Below are positions 22,201-35,095 of a stretch of 64,000 bases of DNA, piece by piece. The notes under the pieces were generated by a model, which was given only the letters and a program-made list of their open reading frames with translations, made no database searches and was not told the origin of the DNA. The DNA comes from Schistocephalus solidus. Lineage: Eukaryota; Platyhelminthes; Cestoda; Diphyllobothriidea; Diphyllobothriidae. A program made the position numbers and the translations under genes. Numbering within the stretch: position 1 is the stretch's first letter; each line of letters opens with the position of its first letter. The stretch lies in contig WEDG01004538.1 in the NCBI GenBank assembly GCA_017591395.1, positions 1 to 64,000 of the forward strand, given 5' to 3'.

Positions 22201-24370
22201 CCGGACGGCCACAGTGAGTTTTAATCCGTTTTAAAAACCTTCCCACACATAATCGTTTTTGTGTCCCTGAATGGTTGCTATTTAGCATTTGTCCCTTCCC
22301 TCATTAAATTTATATCTGGGAAGAATATGTCGAGCAAGTTATAAAACTGTTGCAACATGCACTTACTGACGGTGACAAATATTCTTGTAGTGGTACTCAA
22401 AGATCAGATGTTTGGAAAGAGTTCGTACAGTTTTATCATAACGGTCTCCCTTGTCTTTGTCGGTACCAACTTATATACTGGTGATAAATTCACTGTTCAC
22501 ATATCGGGACCAAGAAATTGGCTGAAGGCATTTTTTTTCTAGCTCCTGTAGTACATGTTCTGTTTAAGTAAATTTTCTGACAAAATTTGAAGTGAATCCT
22601 GAGCTTTGGTGCATGCCTCTTCCAGGCTTTGCACATAAGTACGAGTGTTCTGTCAGGGAGGCGAGAGATCTAAGGAACTGCAACCAAACCTTTAGTACCT
22701 CCACTGTTTAAAATTATAAATACGGCTACTTTTTAGGTCAGCGATTATCTGTGATAGAACTTTTGGTTTGGATTTATTTAACAGGCCGTCAGGTCGGGTC
22801 AGAGCAGTATCCGTCAATTTCAGTGGAAGTCAGTCACTTTCCGTGATCAAACTCTTGCCCCGAAATTGTTTACTTTGTTTATTCAGCCGATTTGTCGATG
22901 CCTAGGCTCGTGAGATCTGGTCCGAAAGTATATTTCACTAAGACTAGCCATATTGTTCTACCTGTAGCCAAATTGTTACATTGTAATAGCCATCCGGCAT
23001 TTGTCAGTGGGCATCCATCCTAGATGTTATCATAGTTGCTGGCTCATCATGCGAAGCACATTGTGTTGCTCAGTGATCCATCACGTTGTCGGATAGATTG
23101 GTTGTTTTACTTAAAACTTTCCATCCAGACAAGCATAGTTTCGAAGACTGCCATGAATTTGATGTTGTTGGAAGAAGTTTTACGTTGGATCAGTCGGCAT
23201 TTTTGCTCCATCGATTAGGAGGTTTTGAACCAAGTGTGCGTTCCCTTTACCCGCCGGCCGTCAGGGTTCCGTTCCAGAATCCTTTTCATCTGGGCTCTTT
23301 TGTTCCAAGGCGGAGATTATTTGTCCGGTGGGTCCAGTGACAGGATCGCGAAGGGTGTGGAGACACTATCCTTCATTCTGCTCGATCACTGCTTCGTATT
23401 TCTGAAAAATTCCGGTAGCATTCGTTGGTGAGACCTCACATAAATTACTTCATAAACCGTCGGCCTACTAATGAAAAAAAAAACCATCAGCCTACTTTTT
23501 GTTCATATCTGTACCTTAGGCAGCATTGTGACAGTCAACTTTGGATGCATCTATGCAGGAAGCGTATCTCTCCAAATGTGACCTCTTCTCGAGAGGATAA
23601 TAGCTGTGAATTGTCCAATCAAATATATCGGTGTGAGGCTGTAGCCAACTGAAGAGAGCAAAGGCACCATTAACCATCTAATCGATGTCGGCCGTGGAGT
23701 TTTTTTCACGAGACTTTGAAAAAGTTACTGACCTTACATGGCTGTGTGCCACAATGATCGGCCGGTCCTACTCGACGGATGAGAATGCCGAGCTGTGCGC
23801 GTGTAAACTGGACGGAAACTGAGTGTGTTAACAACCGCTGCATTAAAATCACCACTTCAATTAACTTCCTCGGCGACAATAAAATCGTTAACTAGACAGC
23901 CACCGCTAACTGTTATGCTATCGCGAGGCTGAATCTTGTCATGCAAGAGAGAAGCCTAAGATGTTTTGGACACGTACTTCGTCATCTGCCTCGTGAGTTT
24001 TTTAGTGTGTTTGATTCAACTTCACTGTGTTTATGAAAAGGGCGAAGAGGATATCGAGTTAAAACAAGACTCAGTAGAGCCTCGCAGGACTTGGGTTTAT
24101 TCGGCCTTCGTCGCAGAAGAAGATAGTGAATCAAACTATCCAGATCCCCCGTCTCAGATTGCATGTGTGTTGAGGTACCATGCACGACAACATCGAAATT
24201 GTACAGAACAGACATGATCTTAGTCATGTAAATGCATGATTAGAAAAGGTTGGCCATGCCAATACATGGCTAACATATCCACCGGGTATCCGGAGTTAAG
24301 TAAAAACGCACCATTAGCGAGTGACGGTGAAGTGAATAAACAGAAAGGGCAAGATAAGTCGAATATCGGA
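19262..24370. other. Long stretch without a supported gene
   Basis: Contains a GAT/GGA-rich microsatellite at about 20343-20412. At 22440-22475 there is a short remnant of the SINE segment after stem III (CGGTCTCCCTTGTCTTTGTC). At about 23940-24000, SLRCFGHVLRHLPRE resembles the C-terminal region of another LINE RT and may be an old fragment. Otherwise nothing recognisable. Confidence 0.5.
23930..24000 (+). pseudogene. Possible remnant of another LINE RT C-terminus
   Basis: The translation RCFGHVLRHLP matches the 'RWFGHVLR' style motif common after the RT domain of many LINEs. Only this short motif is readable, so the call is weak. Confidence 0.3.
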
Positions 24371-24373
24371 CAA

Positions 24374-24614
24374 AGGGAGGAGGGAGGAGGGAGGAGGAGG
24401 AGGAGGAGGAGGAGGAGGAGGAGGAGAAGGAGGAGGAGGAGGAGGAGGAGGAGGAGGAGGAGGAGGAGGAGGAGGAGGGAGGAGGAGGAGGGAGGAGGAG
24501 GAGGGAGGAGGAGGAGGAGGAGGAGGGAGGAGGAGGAGGAGGAGGAGGAGGAGGAGGAGGAGGAGGAGGAGGAGGAGGAGGAGGAGGAGGGAGGAGGAGG
24601 AGGAGGGAGGAGGA
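24374..24614. repeat. (GGA)n purine tract
   Basis: About 240 bp of purines on the + strand: GGA repeats with scattered GGGA units and one GAA interruption. Able in principle to form triplex (H-DNA) or G-quadruplex structure. Confidence 0.95.
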
Positions 24615-26465
24615 ATGCAGCCCAAAATAATGCATTTAATCCCAGTACTATCTCCAGGATATCTGCTTTTTCCTTGCAATAGATGGCAAACCACACTGAA
24701 ACCGGATAGTACTGATAATATAACTAAGTAGTCTGTGAAATCATGGATATTAAACATTGTCATTCTAAGTTGGATTGGTTTTCAAAAAGTGAATATAGCA
24801 AGAAAGCAGTTTAAATTGTGATATGGAGCTTGCTGGACGCCGTAGTAGCAAATACTTGAGCTTTACGCAACCCATTTTTCCAGCAGAATTGACAGAATAT
24901 ATTTGAAATGGCCTCAGGATTCTTGCGTCTGCAGTCATGTCAAATAACCTCCCCTTCCCCCACTCGAAGCCCTTGTTAGACCGACGTGGCAGCACACTGC
25001 ACAGAAAGACCTCTTCCTTGTCCGCTCGGAAGGGCCCGGCGGGGTTGTAAAAAGCGCTGTGTCCTTGTCCTGCGCATGCCTATGTCCTATGCGTTTTTGC
25101 CTTGAACTCCGAGACCTGTACAGTGCACTCGGGGCAACCCGTACGTCAAATCGATAAACCTGTCTGGACTCCGACTTTTATACGCCGAGGCAGTGTCATG
25201 TGCAATCGATATACCTAGGAGAGGGACGGAGTGGCATGAAACCATACCGTTCCAGTACTGCGACGACGAATTACTTCTCACACGTACGGTACTCGGACTA
25301 ACTACGGTCTGTTCACCACAACTACGAAACTTGATGGTGGTGGTTTCCATAAAGATGAAAAGAAGTGACCAAGAGCCCAAGAAGCGTACTATTGCTCTTC
25401 TATCGGATTATAACAGAACGCCTGAATCTGTGTCATGCAACGGCAGAATATAGGCGAATCACGTATCAGGGCTTTTAGATAGGGACTCTGCTGGTGGTAT
25501 GCTGGTAACAATAACTCGCCCTATCAAGCCTTTTTACTGTTGCGAAAATTTAGAGAAAATGTGCCCTGTGGTAAGCCTGGTGACGCAGTTTCTTGTGTCG
25601 TAGGTGCGTGTCATTTTGCGCTCTCTGGAAAAGAGGGCTCAGTGGTCTGTGAGGCCTGCTAATCTACTGGTAATTTACCCCAGTTTGCACACTATGCGGG
25701 CGAGGCTGGGTCAGACCAAGGGGTGCCTTGTTGCACTGCTAATTGACTTAATAGTAGTTGCTAGGCTCAACTTAGTCCCATTCGCGTAACTATCCTAATT
25801 GCTATTCTACCACCCCCCATAACCGGGTCAAATAATTATCTCGTTAACTGGCATGTAAACATAGTGACTGCAGGGAGCGAGGCTGTCAGTAGTGGGGGTT
25901 GGTAGTATAACCAACATACGACGATAATGATCACGATGTTGGCGTAGGTTTTGAGTGCACTCTGAGGCTTGGTGGTTCATGCTCGAGACTATTTGATCAT
26001 TGAGCGATCAAGTGTGGCATCACAGATTTTGCTTATTCCGTAGACCTATGAGAATCATCAAAGTCCGAGAATAGTTGACCGATGCAGCACCGGTCAACGA
26101 GAGCGCTGTTTTACTTATGCCCTAAATACTCTAGACACAAATTTATTCCTAAAACACGGATTGCGTCAAACAAAAAGAAAGGTTGAGCTATTGCAGGATT
26201 CACAGATTGGCTTCGGTTGCCATTAAAAAGTCGCTGGTTTCGGTTGTCACAAGGGTCCAAATATAGTTGCACTTATCGGTGCTCAATTAGTCCTCCCAAC
26301 CGAAAAACAAAAGAAACGCAGCAAATTTATTGAAATGCAGTCTTAAGACTGCGACCATGTCGGACTGGTTCAGCGAATAAATCAGAGTATATAGACCAAT
26401 AAAAGCAAAAAACAACCATGCAAGAATGTTACGGGCGGACTTCAGCTACCAGGACCTTTCATCTT
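24615..26465. other. No feature recognised
   Basis: Lies between the (GGA)n and (TCC)n tracts. No supported gene; frames are short. Confidence 0.55.
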
Positions 26466-26469
26466 TTAT

Positions 26470-26905
26470 CCTCCTTCTCCTCCTCCTCCTCCTCCTCCTC
26501 CTCCTCCTCCTCCTCCTCCTCCTCCTCCTCCTCCTCCTCCTCCTCCTCCTCCTCCTCCCTCCTCCTCCTCCTCCCTCCCTCCTCCTCCTCCCTCCTCCTC
26601 CTCCCTCCTCCCTCCCTCCTCCCTCATCCTCCTCCTCCTCCTCCTCCCTTCTCCTCCTCCTCCTCCCTCCTCCTCCTCCTCCTCCTCCTCCTCCTCCTCC
26701 CTCCTCCTCCTCCCTCCTCCTCCTCCTCCCTCCTCCTCCTCCTCCTCCTCTTCCCTCCTACTCCTCGTCCTCCTCCTCCTCCTCCCTCCTCCTCCTCCTC
26801 CCTCCCTCCTCCCTCCCTCCTCCCTCCTCCCTCCTCCTCCTCCTCCTCCTCCCTCCTCCTCCTCCCTCCTCCTCCCCCTCCCTCCCTCCCTCCTCCTCCT
26901 GCTCC
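26470..26905. repeat. (TCC)n pyrimidine tract
   Basis: About 435 bp of TCC with TCCC interruptions, the complement of the motif at 24374-24614 and about 2 kb away, so the two are an inverted simple-repeat pair. The long open frames here are artefacts of the triplet repeat. Confidence 0.95.
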
Positions 26906-27017
26906 AAACTTTACTGCTAGGTACAGTTATTGCTGACGTTATGTATACGAATTCAGCTGCTGTAATCAATCGAATGGCATTCAAATCGCCATCATGACTA
27001 TAGTAGTTTTCATGCGA

Positions 27018-27155
27018 ATGGTGGTGGAGGAGTGAAGCAGAGTGAGATATAGGCAGTGAAAGTCTACTCTCACTATCATTCTGCGCAAGTCACCGTCCCT
27101 GCACCACCCTGTTGTCGCTCATACGGTGGACATGTCAAAAACGATGGTTGAACTG
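27018..27155 (+). repeat. LINE 3'-tail fragment
   Basis: Carries GCAAGTCACCGTCCCTGCAC and CATACGGTGGACATG, matching 19180-19225. It starts at the GGTGGAGGAGTG purine patch. Confidence 0.65.
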
Positions 27156-27280
27156 GCGGTTACCATATTCTCCCTGAAAAATTCTTTCGCCTCCTGTGGT
27201 ATCTCACTATGATCTATCCTTATGATTGACTTAATGCGCACTCATACAACGTCGAATTGAGGGCATTGGCAGCTGAGCGA

Positions 27281-27805
27281 TTACATACCATGTGCCAAAA
27301 TCATTAATGTTGACATCAGCTGAATGCAGTGGAGGCTGAAAAATATCAGACTTTCGCGAGAGTTAGCCATTTCTAAATGCTGCCAACGGCATGATGAATA
27401 CAAAAAAACTGCGAAAATCAAAGTCAACTTAGAAGTGAGGACCCTGGTGTAACACCTCAGAACCGCTCCTAAGAAACCCAAACTCACCAAAGACTCCTCA
27501 ACTATACGACACGAGTCGGTCATTCGACTACTACTGTCCATATAAGGCGCCTTCGAAGGTGTGACTTTATAGCCGAGGTACGCTGACCTCCCGCCCAAAA
27601 TACCCCTCACCCCCTTCAAAAACTTTCCTACGTCCAACTGCGGTTTCATTATTTTTTTTAAAGAGGCTTGTTTATGCCTTCCTATGGTACTTCCTCCACC
27701 CACACCCTCTCGAACACAAAGTCGAGGTTTCGCGCGTGGTCCTTTCAACATACAATTAATCACCTCTGGGCTGGTAGAATTCCCCCTCATTTGGTGGCAG
27801 GACAA
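27281..27805 (-). CDS. Unrecognised open frame, 174 codons
   Basis: The longest non-repetitive open frame outside the LINEs and the bHLH gene. It starts with ATG and shows no domain, signal peptide or membrane segment I recognise, though its C-terminal third is moderately hydrophobic (LTLIFAVFLYSSC). No splice context or neighbour supports it. It could be chance: composition is near 50 percent GC and one frame this long in 64 kb is unremarkable. Confidence 0.15.
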   Translation of the reverse strand: MSCHQMRGNSTSPEVINCMLKGPRAKPRLCVREGVGGGSTIGRHKQASLKKIMKPQLDVGKFLKGVRGILGGRSAYLGYKVTPSKAPYMDSSSRMTDSCRIVEESLVSLGFLGAVLRCYTRVLTSKLTLIFAVFLYSSCRWQHLEMANSRESLIFFSLHCIQLMSTLMILAHGM

Positions 27806-27809
27806 CTCC

Positions 27810-28190
27810 CTCTAACGAAGACGGTTTCATCAACCCGCGCAGCCTAAAAAAACCGGAGGACAGACGGTAGCTGCATTTTTTGATCGAGCGCACACACACT
27901 GCACCTGCCGTGGCTCTACTGCCATGCGCAGAGTTTAATCGACCGTTTCAATTCAAGAGATGACGTACGTGTGTACTAGTCGGTTTTAAAAACCTTCGGG
28001 TCAAGAACGGCTCCACGACATCTGTCGAAGGAACTGCTATCTCTTGGCGTTCCGGACTGTGACCTTGGACTGGCGGGTTTAGGGCGGGGGGAGAGAGACA
28101 CGTTTGGTCCTTCATATAGGCAAGTCCTGGATTTGTAAGGTGACGAGTGAGGGGTATAACACGCTCCTTGGGGCCAGTACTGTGTGAGTG
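27810..28190. other. No feature recognised
   Basis: Nothing to support a gene or repeat call. Confidence 0.5.
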
Positions 28191-28194
28191 GATT

Positions 28195-28247
28195 GATTGA
28201 CTGGAGGGTTGAGGGTTGGGCTCAATAGCTTCACTTAAATGCGGCCT
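28195..28247 (+). repeat. Small LINE-tail fragment facing the - tail
   Basis: GACTGGAGGGTTGAGGGTTG and GGCTCAATAGCTTC match the 'GACTGGxGGACTGAGAGT' segment in + orientation. It directly abuts the - strand tail starting at 28248, a fold-back junction. Confidence 0.45.
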
Positions 28248-29110
28248 CTATTGCACACACGACAGTTCGACCGTCGTATTCCGACGATGTCCACCGTATG
28301 CTCCAAACCAGATTGGTGCAGGGACAGTGACTTGCGCGTGGATTAGTTTTAAGTGATGGTAGCCTTGCCCTGCAGCTACCGCACTCTCTCCGCCTCCCCC
28401 ACCGGAGCCCGGTGTTATGACAGAGTCTAGAAGACCGAGATGGATGAGGGCGCAGGTGGCTGGCGTGACCAGAGCCGCCCCTGGGCGTACCACCACACCT
28501 GGCTTAGATCCCACGGAGCGGGAGTGCCATAAAGGCCACATTAAGAAGGAGCTATTGCGGCCTGGTTCTCAGCCCACCAGTCAGCCACACCAAACTAAAC
28601 TCCCATTGGGCTGACCACGCGGTCCGATTTCTCCCGTCAGTTGGCAACCTTCCAAGCCACGGTCGTTAGCGCACCGTGATATTTTCAAGCGTGTCAGATT
28701 GGTTATAGTGAGGAAAATGCGCTGAGCTGTTGACCTCACACTCTCTCCCACCTCCACAATCAGATCATCGTCCGTGCCGGTCAGTTGTCTGACGCGGAAG
28801 TGGGCACAGATGCTGGTGACCTCGTCTACGTGTACTACGTACACGACCTGGCCCCCAATCACAAGCACCAGAATTTCACACAACAGGTGGTTGAACGAAT
28901 CACATCTCACACCTGTGCGATAGCCAGAGGTCACGCTAAAAATGAGCCATCGCAGCCTGACTCTCAGACCACCAGTCAGCCACTCCACACAACACACATT
29001 GGACTGACTGCGAGGTCTGAGTGTAGTTGTCAGTTGGCAACCTTCCAACCCACGGCGCTTATCACTATGTGATATTCTCAAACTCAGATCACACATGCAA
29101 CAAGAAGCCA
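28248..29110 (-). repeat. LINE 3' tail (dimeric) of the - copy
   Basis: Two halves, each with the complement of the GTGGCTTGGAAGGTTGCC signature (about 28634-28662 and 29028-29055, 394 bp apart). It contains the same GGGGGAGGCGGAGAGAGTG purine patch and the terminal region GACATCGTCGGAATACGACG, whose halves pair. Better preserved than the + copy tail. Confidence 0.78.
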
Positions 29111-29149
29111 CAAGGAGAAGGAGCTGATGATTATACTTACCTCTCAATC

Positions 29150-29850
29150 AGCTATGAAGACTAAAAAAACGGTTTTTGGTGTTGCGTGCAAACATGTGTG
29201 GGCGAGAGGCTGATGAGGAGATTTTAGTGTTGCGGTATAGACGGTGGGGTTTTACCGAAGGTTTTAATTGAGAAGCATCTGGCGTAGTAGACCCATGCTG
29301 TGAGTGAATGTGCGTGGGTAATGTGGACATGTGGTGGGTGCATGTTGGGGTTCCTAGCACTGGTTCGCTGGTGAATGAGTGAATGCGTGTGGGCAGTGAG
29401 GGCATTGGCGACGGCGGTTTCTGCTCTGTGTTAATGCTCCAAGCACTAGTTCGTCAGTCTCCCTGCGATGGATTAGCAAGTAACCGACCAGGCCGATGTG
29501 TGCGGTGAATGTGCGATCGCAAAGAAAACAGGTAAGTACCGAGACCCATCGCTGGTACTGAGGGCAGTGGTGGCTTTGGAGGAAGCAGATGGCAGGTAGT
29601 CAGAGGCGGCTACTGAGGTGGTGGGAGTGGGGCAAGTGGTGTTCGTCGCCATGATCGGCGCAGGGAGTGGAGGAGGGAGGATAGTGTCGGTGATCGTGGG
29701 CGGCAGTGTTTGGGGTGGTCGTCGTTGGATCCGAGGCAGGTGTGGCAGAGGTTGATGTTGTGAATTGCTGTTGCATTGAGTTCGAAAATGTCCGACCAGG
29801 TCGTTTCGCACGCTGAATGTGCGTTGAGAGCGTGGTCACGTTGGGAGGGC
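29150..29850 (-). pseudogene. Zinc-finger tail of the - LINE, decayed
   Basis: Remains of the same finger array as at 17580-18380, for example VRNDLVGHFRTQC near 29800 with the Cys pair partly lost. Several frames are needed to follow it. Confidence 0.6.
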
Positions 29851-32080
29851 TTGGGCCGTGGCGGTGTTGACCGCGGTGATTGTGACTTGCGATCCACCCG
29901 CTTGGCCTTAGCGGCGGCGATCCTGTTGGCCTCATAGATTTCTGAACCAGTCTTCACGGATCTTCTAAATGCCGGTCGATCCTGAGAGAGGTCCACCCAG
30001 GTCGACCGGTTGATTTGCATTTGCTTCAGCGATTTCTTCAAAGTGTCCATGTAGCGTCATTTTTGACCTCCCTGTCGACGAGCACCTGTAGCGACATCTC
30101 CATAGAAAAGTCGTTTTGGTAGTCGATCGTCGTCCATTATCACCAGGTGGCCGCTCCATCGCATTTGCACTTGCCTCAGCATGGCATAGATGCTGAGGAT
30201 ACAGGCCCAATCCAGGACTTCCGTGTCCTTGATCCTGTCTTGCCATCACAACTTCAGTATTCTGCGGAGGCAGCTGAGATGGAAGTGATTTAGCTTCCTG
30301 TCTTGGTTCGAGTAGAAGGTCCAGGTCTCCGCTCCGTAAAGGAATGTCGTCAAGACGACGGCCTTGTACATCTTCAGTTTGGTGTTCAGTTGAATACCGT
30401 GGCGATTCCACACGGAGGCCTGCCGCCGACCGAAGGCCTGACTAGCTTTGGAGATCCGTTGGGCAACCTCTTCATCGATTCTCGTGTTGCGTGATATTTT
30501 GCTTCCTAGATAAGCGAAGGTTTCCACCTTTTTGAGTTGAGCACCGTTGACATTGATTCGAAAAGCATTGTATTCCGCGCTGGGTGGCGGCTGGTGCATG
30601 ACAACCGTTTCGGCTGTACTTATTGTCAATCCGAAATCGGCGCAGCCTTCGGCGAAGAGGTCCATGCTCCTTTGCATGTCCTCCTCCGTCACGGTGTTAA
30701 GGGCGCAGTCGTCCGCGAAGAGCAAGACATGGACTGTAGTCGTAGACACGCGCGTTAGAGCCTGCATACGCCGACTGTTGAGAAGGTGCCCGTCAGTTCT
30801 GTAGGCGATGCGGATCCGGAGCGACAATCAGGATAGCAGCGAACATCAGACTGAAGACAGTGGGGGCCGGTACGCCACTCTGCTTCACTCCGATGGTCAC
30901 TGCGAATGCTTCGGATACCCTCCCGTTGTCAGTATCACGCGCCGTCATCCCGTCATTAAGCTGACGCACCATGTGCGTGAACCGCTCAGGACATCCAAAT
31001 TTCTACATGACTTTCCACAGTCCATCGCGATTCACCGAGTCAAAGGCTTCATCAGATACACGAAGGTAGTTTATAGGTGAGTTCGCATCTCCTGACACTT
31101 CTCTTGTAGCTGGCGGGCGGCAAAGATCATGTCGGTTGTTCCGTGATTTCGTTAGAATCCACATTGGCTTTCCGGGAGCAGTCCCTGCTCTAGGGGACAG
31201 TTCAAACGATTGAGGAGGATACGGTCGAAGATCTTCCCGGCGATTTTGAAAAACGAGTTGCCTCTGTAATTATCACAGAGTTGCCGGTTACCCTTCCATT
31301 TGTAGATATGGACGATGGTCACGTCTTTGAAATTCTGAGGAACTTGTCCTTGGCGCCACATCTCCTGGAACAGTGTTGCGAGTTCTGCAATCAGTCGGGC
31401 CCCTCCGTGCTTGTAGACTTCCGGTGGGATTGCATCGGATCCCGGTGCTTTACCGCTGGAAATCTGCTGCACGGCCCGGATGGTTTCTGGTAGGGAAGGC
31501 GGCAGATCCAGGTCATTGTTCGTGTCCACTTGAGGGAGCCTGTCAATGGCAGCATCGGAGATGGCTGATGAGCAATTAAGGACATTTCTAAAGTGCTCGG
31601 CCCAGCGCTTCAGAATTTGCGATTTCTCTGTCAGCAGTGTTGTGCCGTCAGAGCTGAACAGCGGTGCGGACCCCTTGATACACGGGCCGTAGATGGCCTT
31701 GATGGCTTTGAAAAAGTTTTTAATTTCATTGCGGTCCGCATACCCCTGGATTTCCTTAGCCTTTCGGATCATCCAAGCATCCTGCATCTCCCGCAGCCGT
31801 TGTTGTACAAGGCGGCGGCATCTTAAAAAGGCTGCTTTTGGTGGCGTCAGTCCGAAGGTCCATGCAGGCTTTGTGTAGTCCATTCTTCTCCGCGAGTAAG
31901 TTGCTGAAGTAAGCGTCATTGTCCTCAAATTAGTCCTGGTGTTGACGGCGTGCGCGTCCGAGGACTTCGAGGGCGGTGGACTGGATGACATTTCGCAGTT
32001 GTCACCATCGTTTTTCCACGGTGGCGTTTTTATCTGGAGCATGCAGGTTCTCCAGTTTCTCGGTTATTTAGTTGCTGAAA
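29850..32080 (-). pseudogene. LINE reverse transcriptase region, - copy
   Basis: Reads on the - strand from the linker (about 32080) through WFDDNDA-like sequence, the long open frame 31152-32042 (SGKAPGSDAIPPEVYKHGG, IAGKIFDRILLNRLN, LLPESQCGF), then a broken stretch 30830-31150. The frame at 30246-30827 follows, with the catalytic FADD (about 30715) and LGSKISRN. Further on come the DRPAF(R)RSVKTGSEIYEANR segment and the fingers. Frames are broken several times, so it is inactive. More of the frame survives than in the + copy. Confidence 0.9.
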
Positions 32081-32177
32081 TCAAAACAGTGAGCAGGCAG
32101 ATTTCACATATGAGTATTTAACTTACCTGGCAGCCGCTTAGATTGGGGCCTTTGTCGGAGTTGAAGTCGGAGCCTCA

Positions 32178-32923
32178 TCAGGAAATGACGAGGCGGTGAT
32201 CAGTCCAACCACCGGCATCGCGGATCACCTTGGTCACCAGCACGTCCTGTCGATCTCGCCTCCGAACGAGAATATAGTCCAGCAGATGCCAGCGCCGTGA
32301 CCGAGGGTGCATCCACGTGGCCTTCTCCCGCGTCGGAAGGCGGAAGAAGGTGTTGGTCAGCAGGAGGCGGTGTTCCGCACACATTCGCAGAAGAAGGAGA
32401 CCGTTATCGTTACAGCTACCGAGACCGTGGGGACCCAGCACTCCCTGCCAGACAGCGTGGTCCGTCCCGACGCGGGCATTGAAGTCACCAAGGACAATTA
32501 ACTTGTCCTCTTTCGGCACAGTCGCCAGCAGGGCGTGCAGTTCCTCGTAGAATTTGTCCTTCGCCGCATCAGAGCTCGTCATTGGGGGAGCGTAGGCGCT
32601 GATGATGGTGGCGAACTGGTCTCCCCGAAGAGGCAGGCGGAGGCTCATCAGGCGATCATTTATACCCAGCGGCAGACAGGGCAGACGTCCCACGATGTCG
32701 TTCGGGATGGCAAAGGCAAGACCAGCGTCACGTCGCACTGCCTTTGTCCGGCCGCTCCAGAAGAAGGTGTAGCCAGCACCCACCTCCTCCAGTTGACCCT
32801 GCTCAGAGAATCGGGTCTCGCTGAGAGCAGCAATGTCCGAGTGACAAGTGCCGTCATTCTTTCCGGCCGGTTGCTTCTTGGATGGGAACGAACATTCCAG
32901 GCTGCTAGTGTGAGTGGACTCAC
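32178..32923 (-). pseudogene. LINE APE-type endonuclease domain, frameshifted
   Basis: The N-terminal part ([10 protein letters not shown], 32660-32923) and the main part (32178-32783) overlap in different frames, so one frameshift lies near 32780-32800. Visible active-site blocks are the SETRF-like Glu block in the overlap, [15 protein letters not shown] and WTDHRLVIS (the SDH-type His block). A TGA ends the frame directly after DHRLVIS, where the linker to RT should continue. The rest of the linker is readable one base off. Only this copy keeps the endonuclease. Confidence 0.88.
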
Positions 32924-32929
32924 CTGAGC

Positions 32930-33330
32930 AGCCTGCAGGGTATGGCGTGGGGGATGGTGACGGGGTATTGTTTTTTGTTTGATTTTACGACCGCGTATTT
33001 TGCGATCTGCAAGCCGACGACCGGCTGCAGATTATGTGATTCGCAGCAGTTTGCTTCTTACCTCTCACTTCATATATACACACGGAGGCCACCGGTGCCG
33101 AACACGCCGTGAAACACACGAGGACGTTGTTGCCCGCAGCGGTCGACCCGAAACGGTCTATCTAGTATGTTTACTTCTCCCACAACCGTATTTTCGGCAG
33201 AATATTGTGCAGTAACAGATAAGAACCAACATCTGATTATCCAGAAGGAAGCGAGATGTTGCGTATAAAATAGGGAATACGGCTCACTACTGGAATTAAT
33301 TAACTGTTAATTATATTATCAGTACTATCC
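32930..33330. other. Probable LINE 5' flank and unique DNA
   Basis: May include part of the LINE 5' UTR (no counterpart is preserved in the + copy for comparison). No gene seen. Confidence 0.4.
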
Positions 33331-33333
33331 GTT

Positions 33334-33463
33334 ATCCTCCTCCTCCTACTCCTCCTCCTCCTCCTTCTCCTCCTCCTCCTCCTCCTCCTCATCCTCCTCC
33401 TCCTCCTCCTCCTCCTCCTCCTCCTTCTCCTCCTTCTCCTCCTCCTTCACCACCTCATCCTCC
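33334..33463. repeat. (TCC)n microsatellite
   Basis: About 130 bp of TCC with TTC and TAC interruptions. Confidence 0.93.
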
Positions 33464-34588
33464 CTTTCATGGCCTCCGCACCAACCGAATCAGCATTAGC
33501 GTCATCATCACATTTCCCTTTGCTCTTTTTAATTTATACTTGTGTACACACTGAAATAAGATGGAATATTCATTTTGGATAAACGAGCAGATGAGAATTT
33601 GACTATTTTGTTGTTCATGCTAATTTACTAGATCCATACCATCCTGGTCGGGGGCATCTTTGTTTAGAACCTAAGTAAGATCTTATGCATTTACTAGGGT
33701 CTCATACTCTTACTTACCCCTCTAATACTATTACCAATATTTATAATGACAACCGTGTCTATCGATATCACATACCTGCAATGTCAGCTTTTCTCCTGCG
33801 ATAAAATTTTGATATCTGACCACCGTGATAGAAAAGGTGCATTCGTTTAGCCATTAAAAGACTCAATAATATCTGGCCTCTGACTATGCCATTGTAGGGC
33901 TCTGCAAATCTGTTACGAAGCAACCTGGTGAAGGGGATTATTTGTTAAAATTCTAAATGTTCTGTTATTCCTACCGGGTGAAATGCTCGACATGCACCCC
34001 CACTCACAGGTAGCATCTCAGAATTTTTTCCCCTCAAATACTAATTCTGGTAAAAAAAAGTGTATCGAGCCTGGATGGATCTTTTGAAATGCAATCGGGT
34101 GCGATGTTTGCCGCGCCTTTCCGGAGTTGTAAGTCCGTTTCTGACGCGGTAGGGTGCCATCCCTGCTCTCTGTAATGTGCACTAAGTAAGCACAATATTC
34201 AGAGACCCCCTCGGATACAAATTATGGTCTCCCGCAGATGGAATCGGGATTCTGTTGCGGGAGTGTGGCATAGCGACTGAGAGCAACAGTGTTCGGGGTG
34301 GTGTTTGCGATCGCGTCTACGTCATCCCTAGTGTTCGGAGTCTCCAGGCCCCGGAACTGATAGCGACTTATCAGGGCGTAGCAACCAATTAAAACAAAAC
34401 AATGCCAACTGAAGTAATTGCTAAGGCAGTCTTCACTGCAGCCTAGTGATTGCGAGGTGCACACATGCAAAGTATAGTGCTTGTGTTAATGGAAGCGTAG
34501 GCGGACATCTGTGAACTAGTCACGATTTCTGGAGGAATCCCTGTGTCTATCATTCTGACACGGGGATCGGCTCCATCCATGCCTGGGA
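33464..34588. other. No feature recognised
   Basis: AT-rich unique-looking sequence with no supported gene. Confidence 0.55.
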
Positions 34589-34991
<403 letters not shown>

Positions 34992-35095
34992 GACGTGCTA
35001 TCGCTGTATAGCAATCCATGCAATTGATTCTCTTTCGATGTCTACCTGTGAGCCTTTCCGTCGTTCAAAGCTTCAGTTATTAGTATAATTGTTGC

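Noticed and set aside
24220..24763. Poly-Ser, poly-Pro, poly-Glu and poly-Arg open frames
   Set aside because: Artefacts of (GGA)n. The same holds for frames in 26418-26984, 38429-38938, 40729-41350, 44244-44636, 49073-49828 and 60026-60559.
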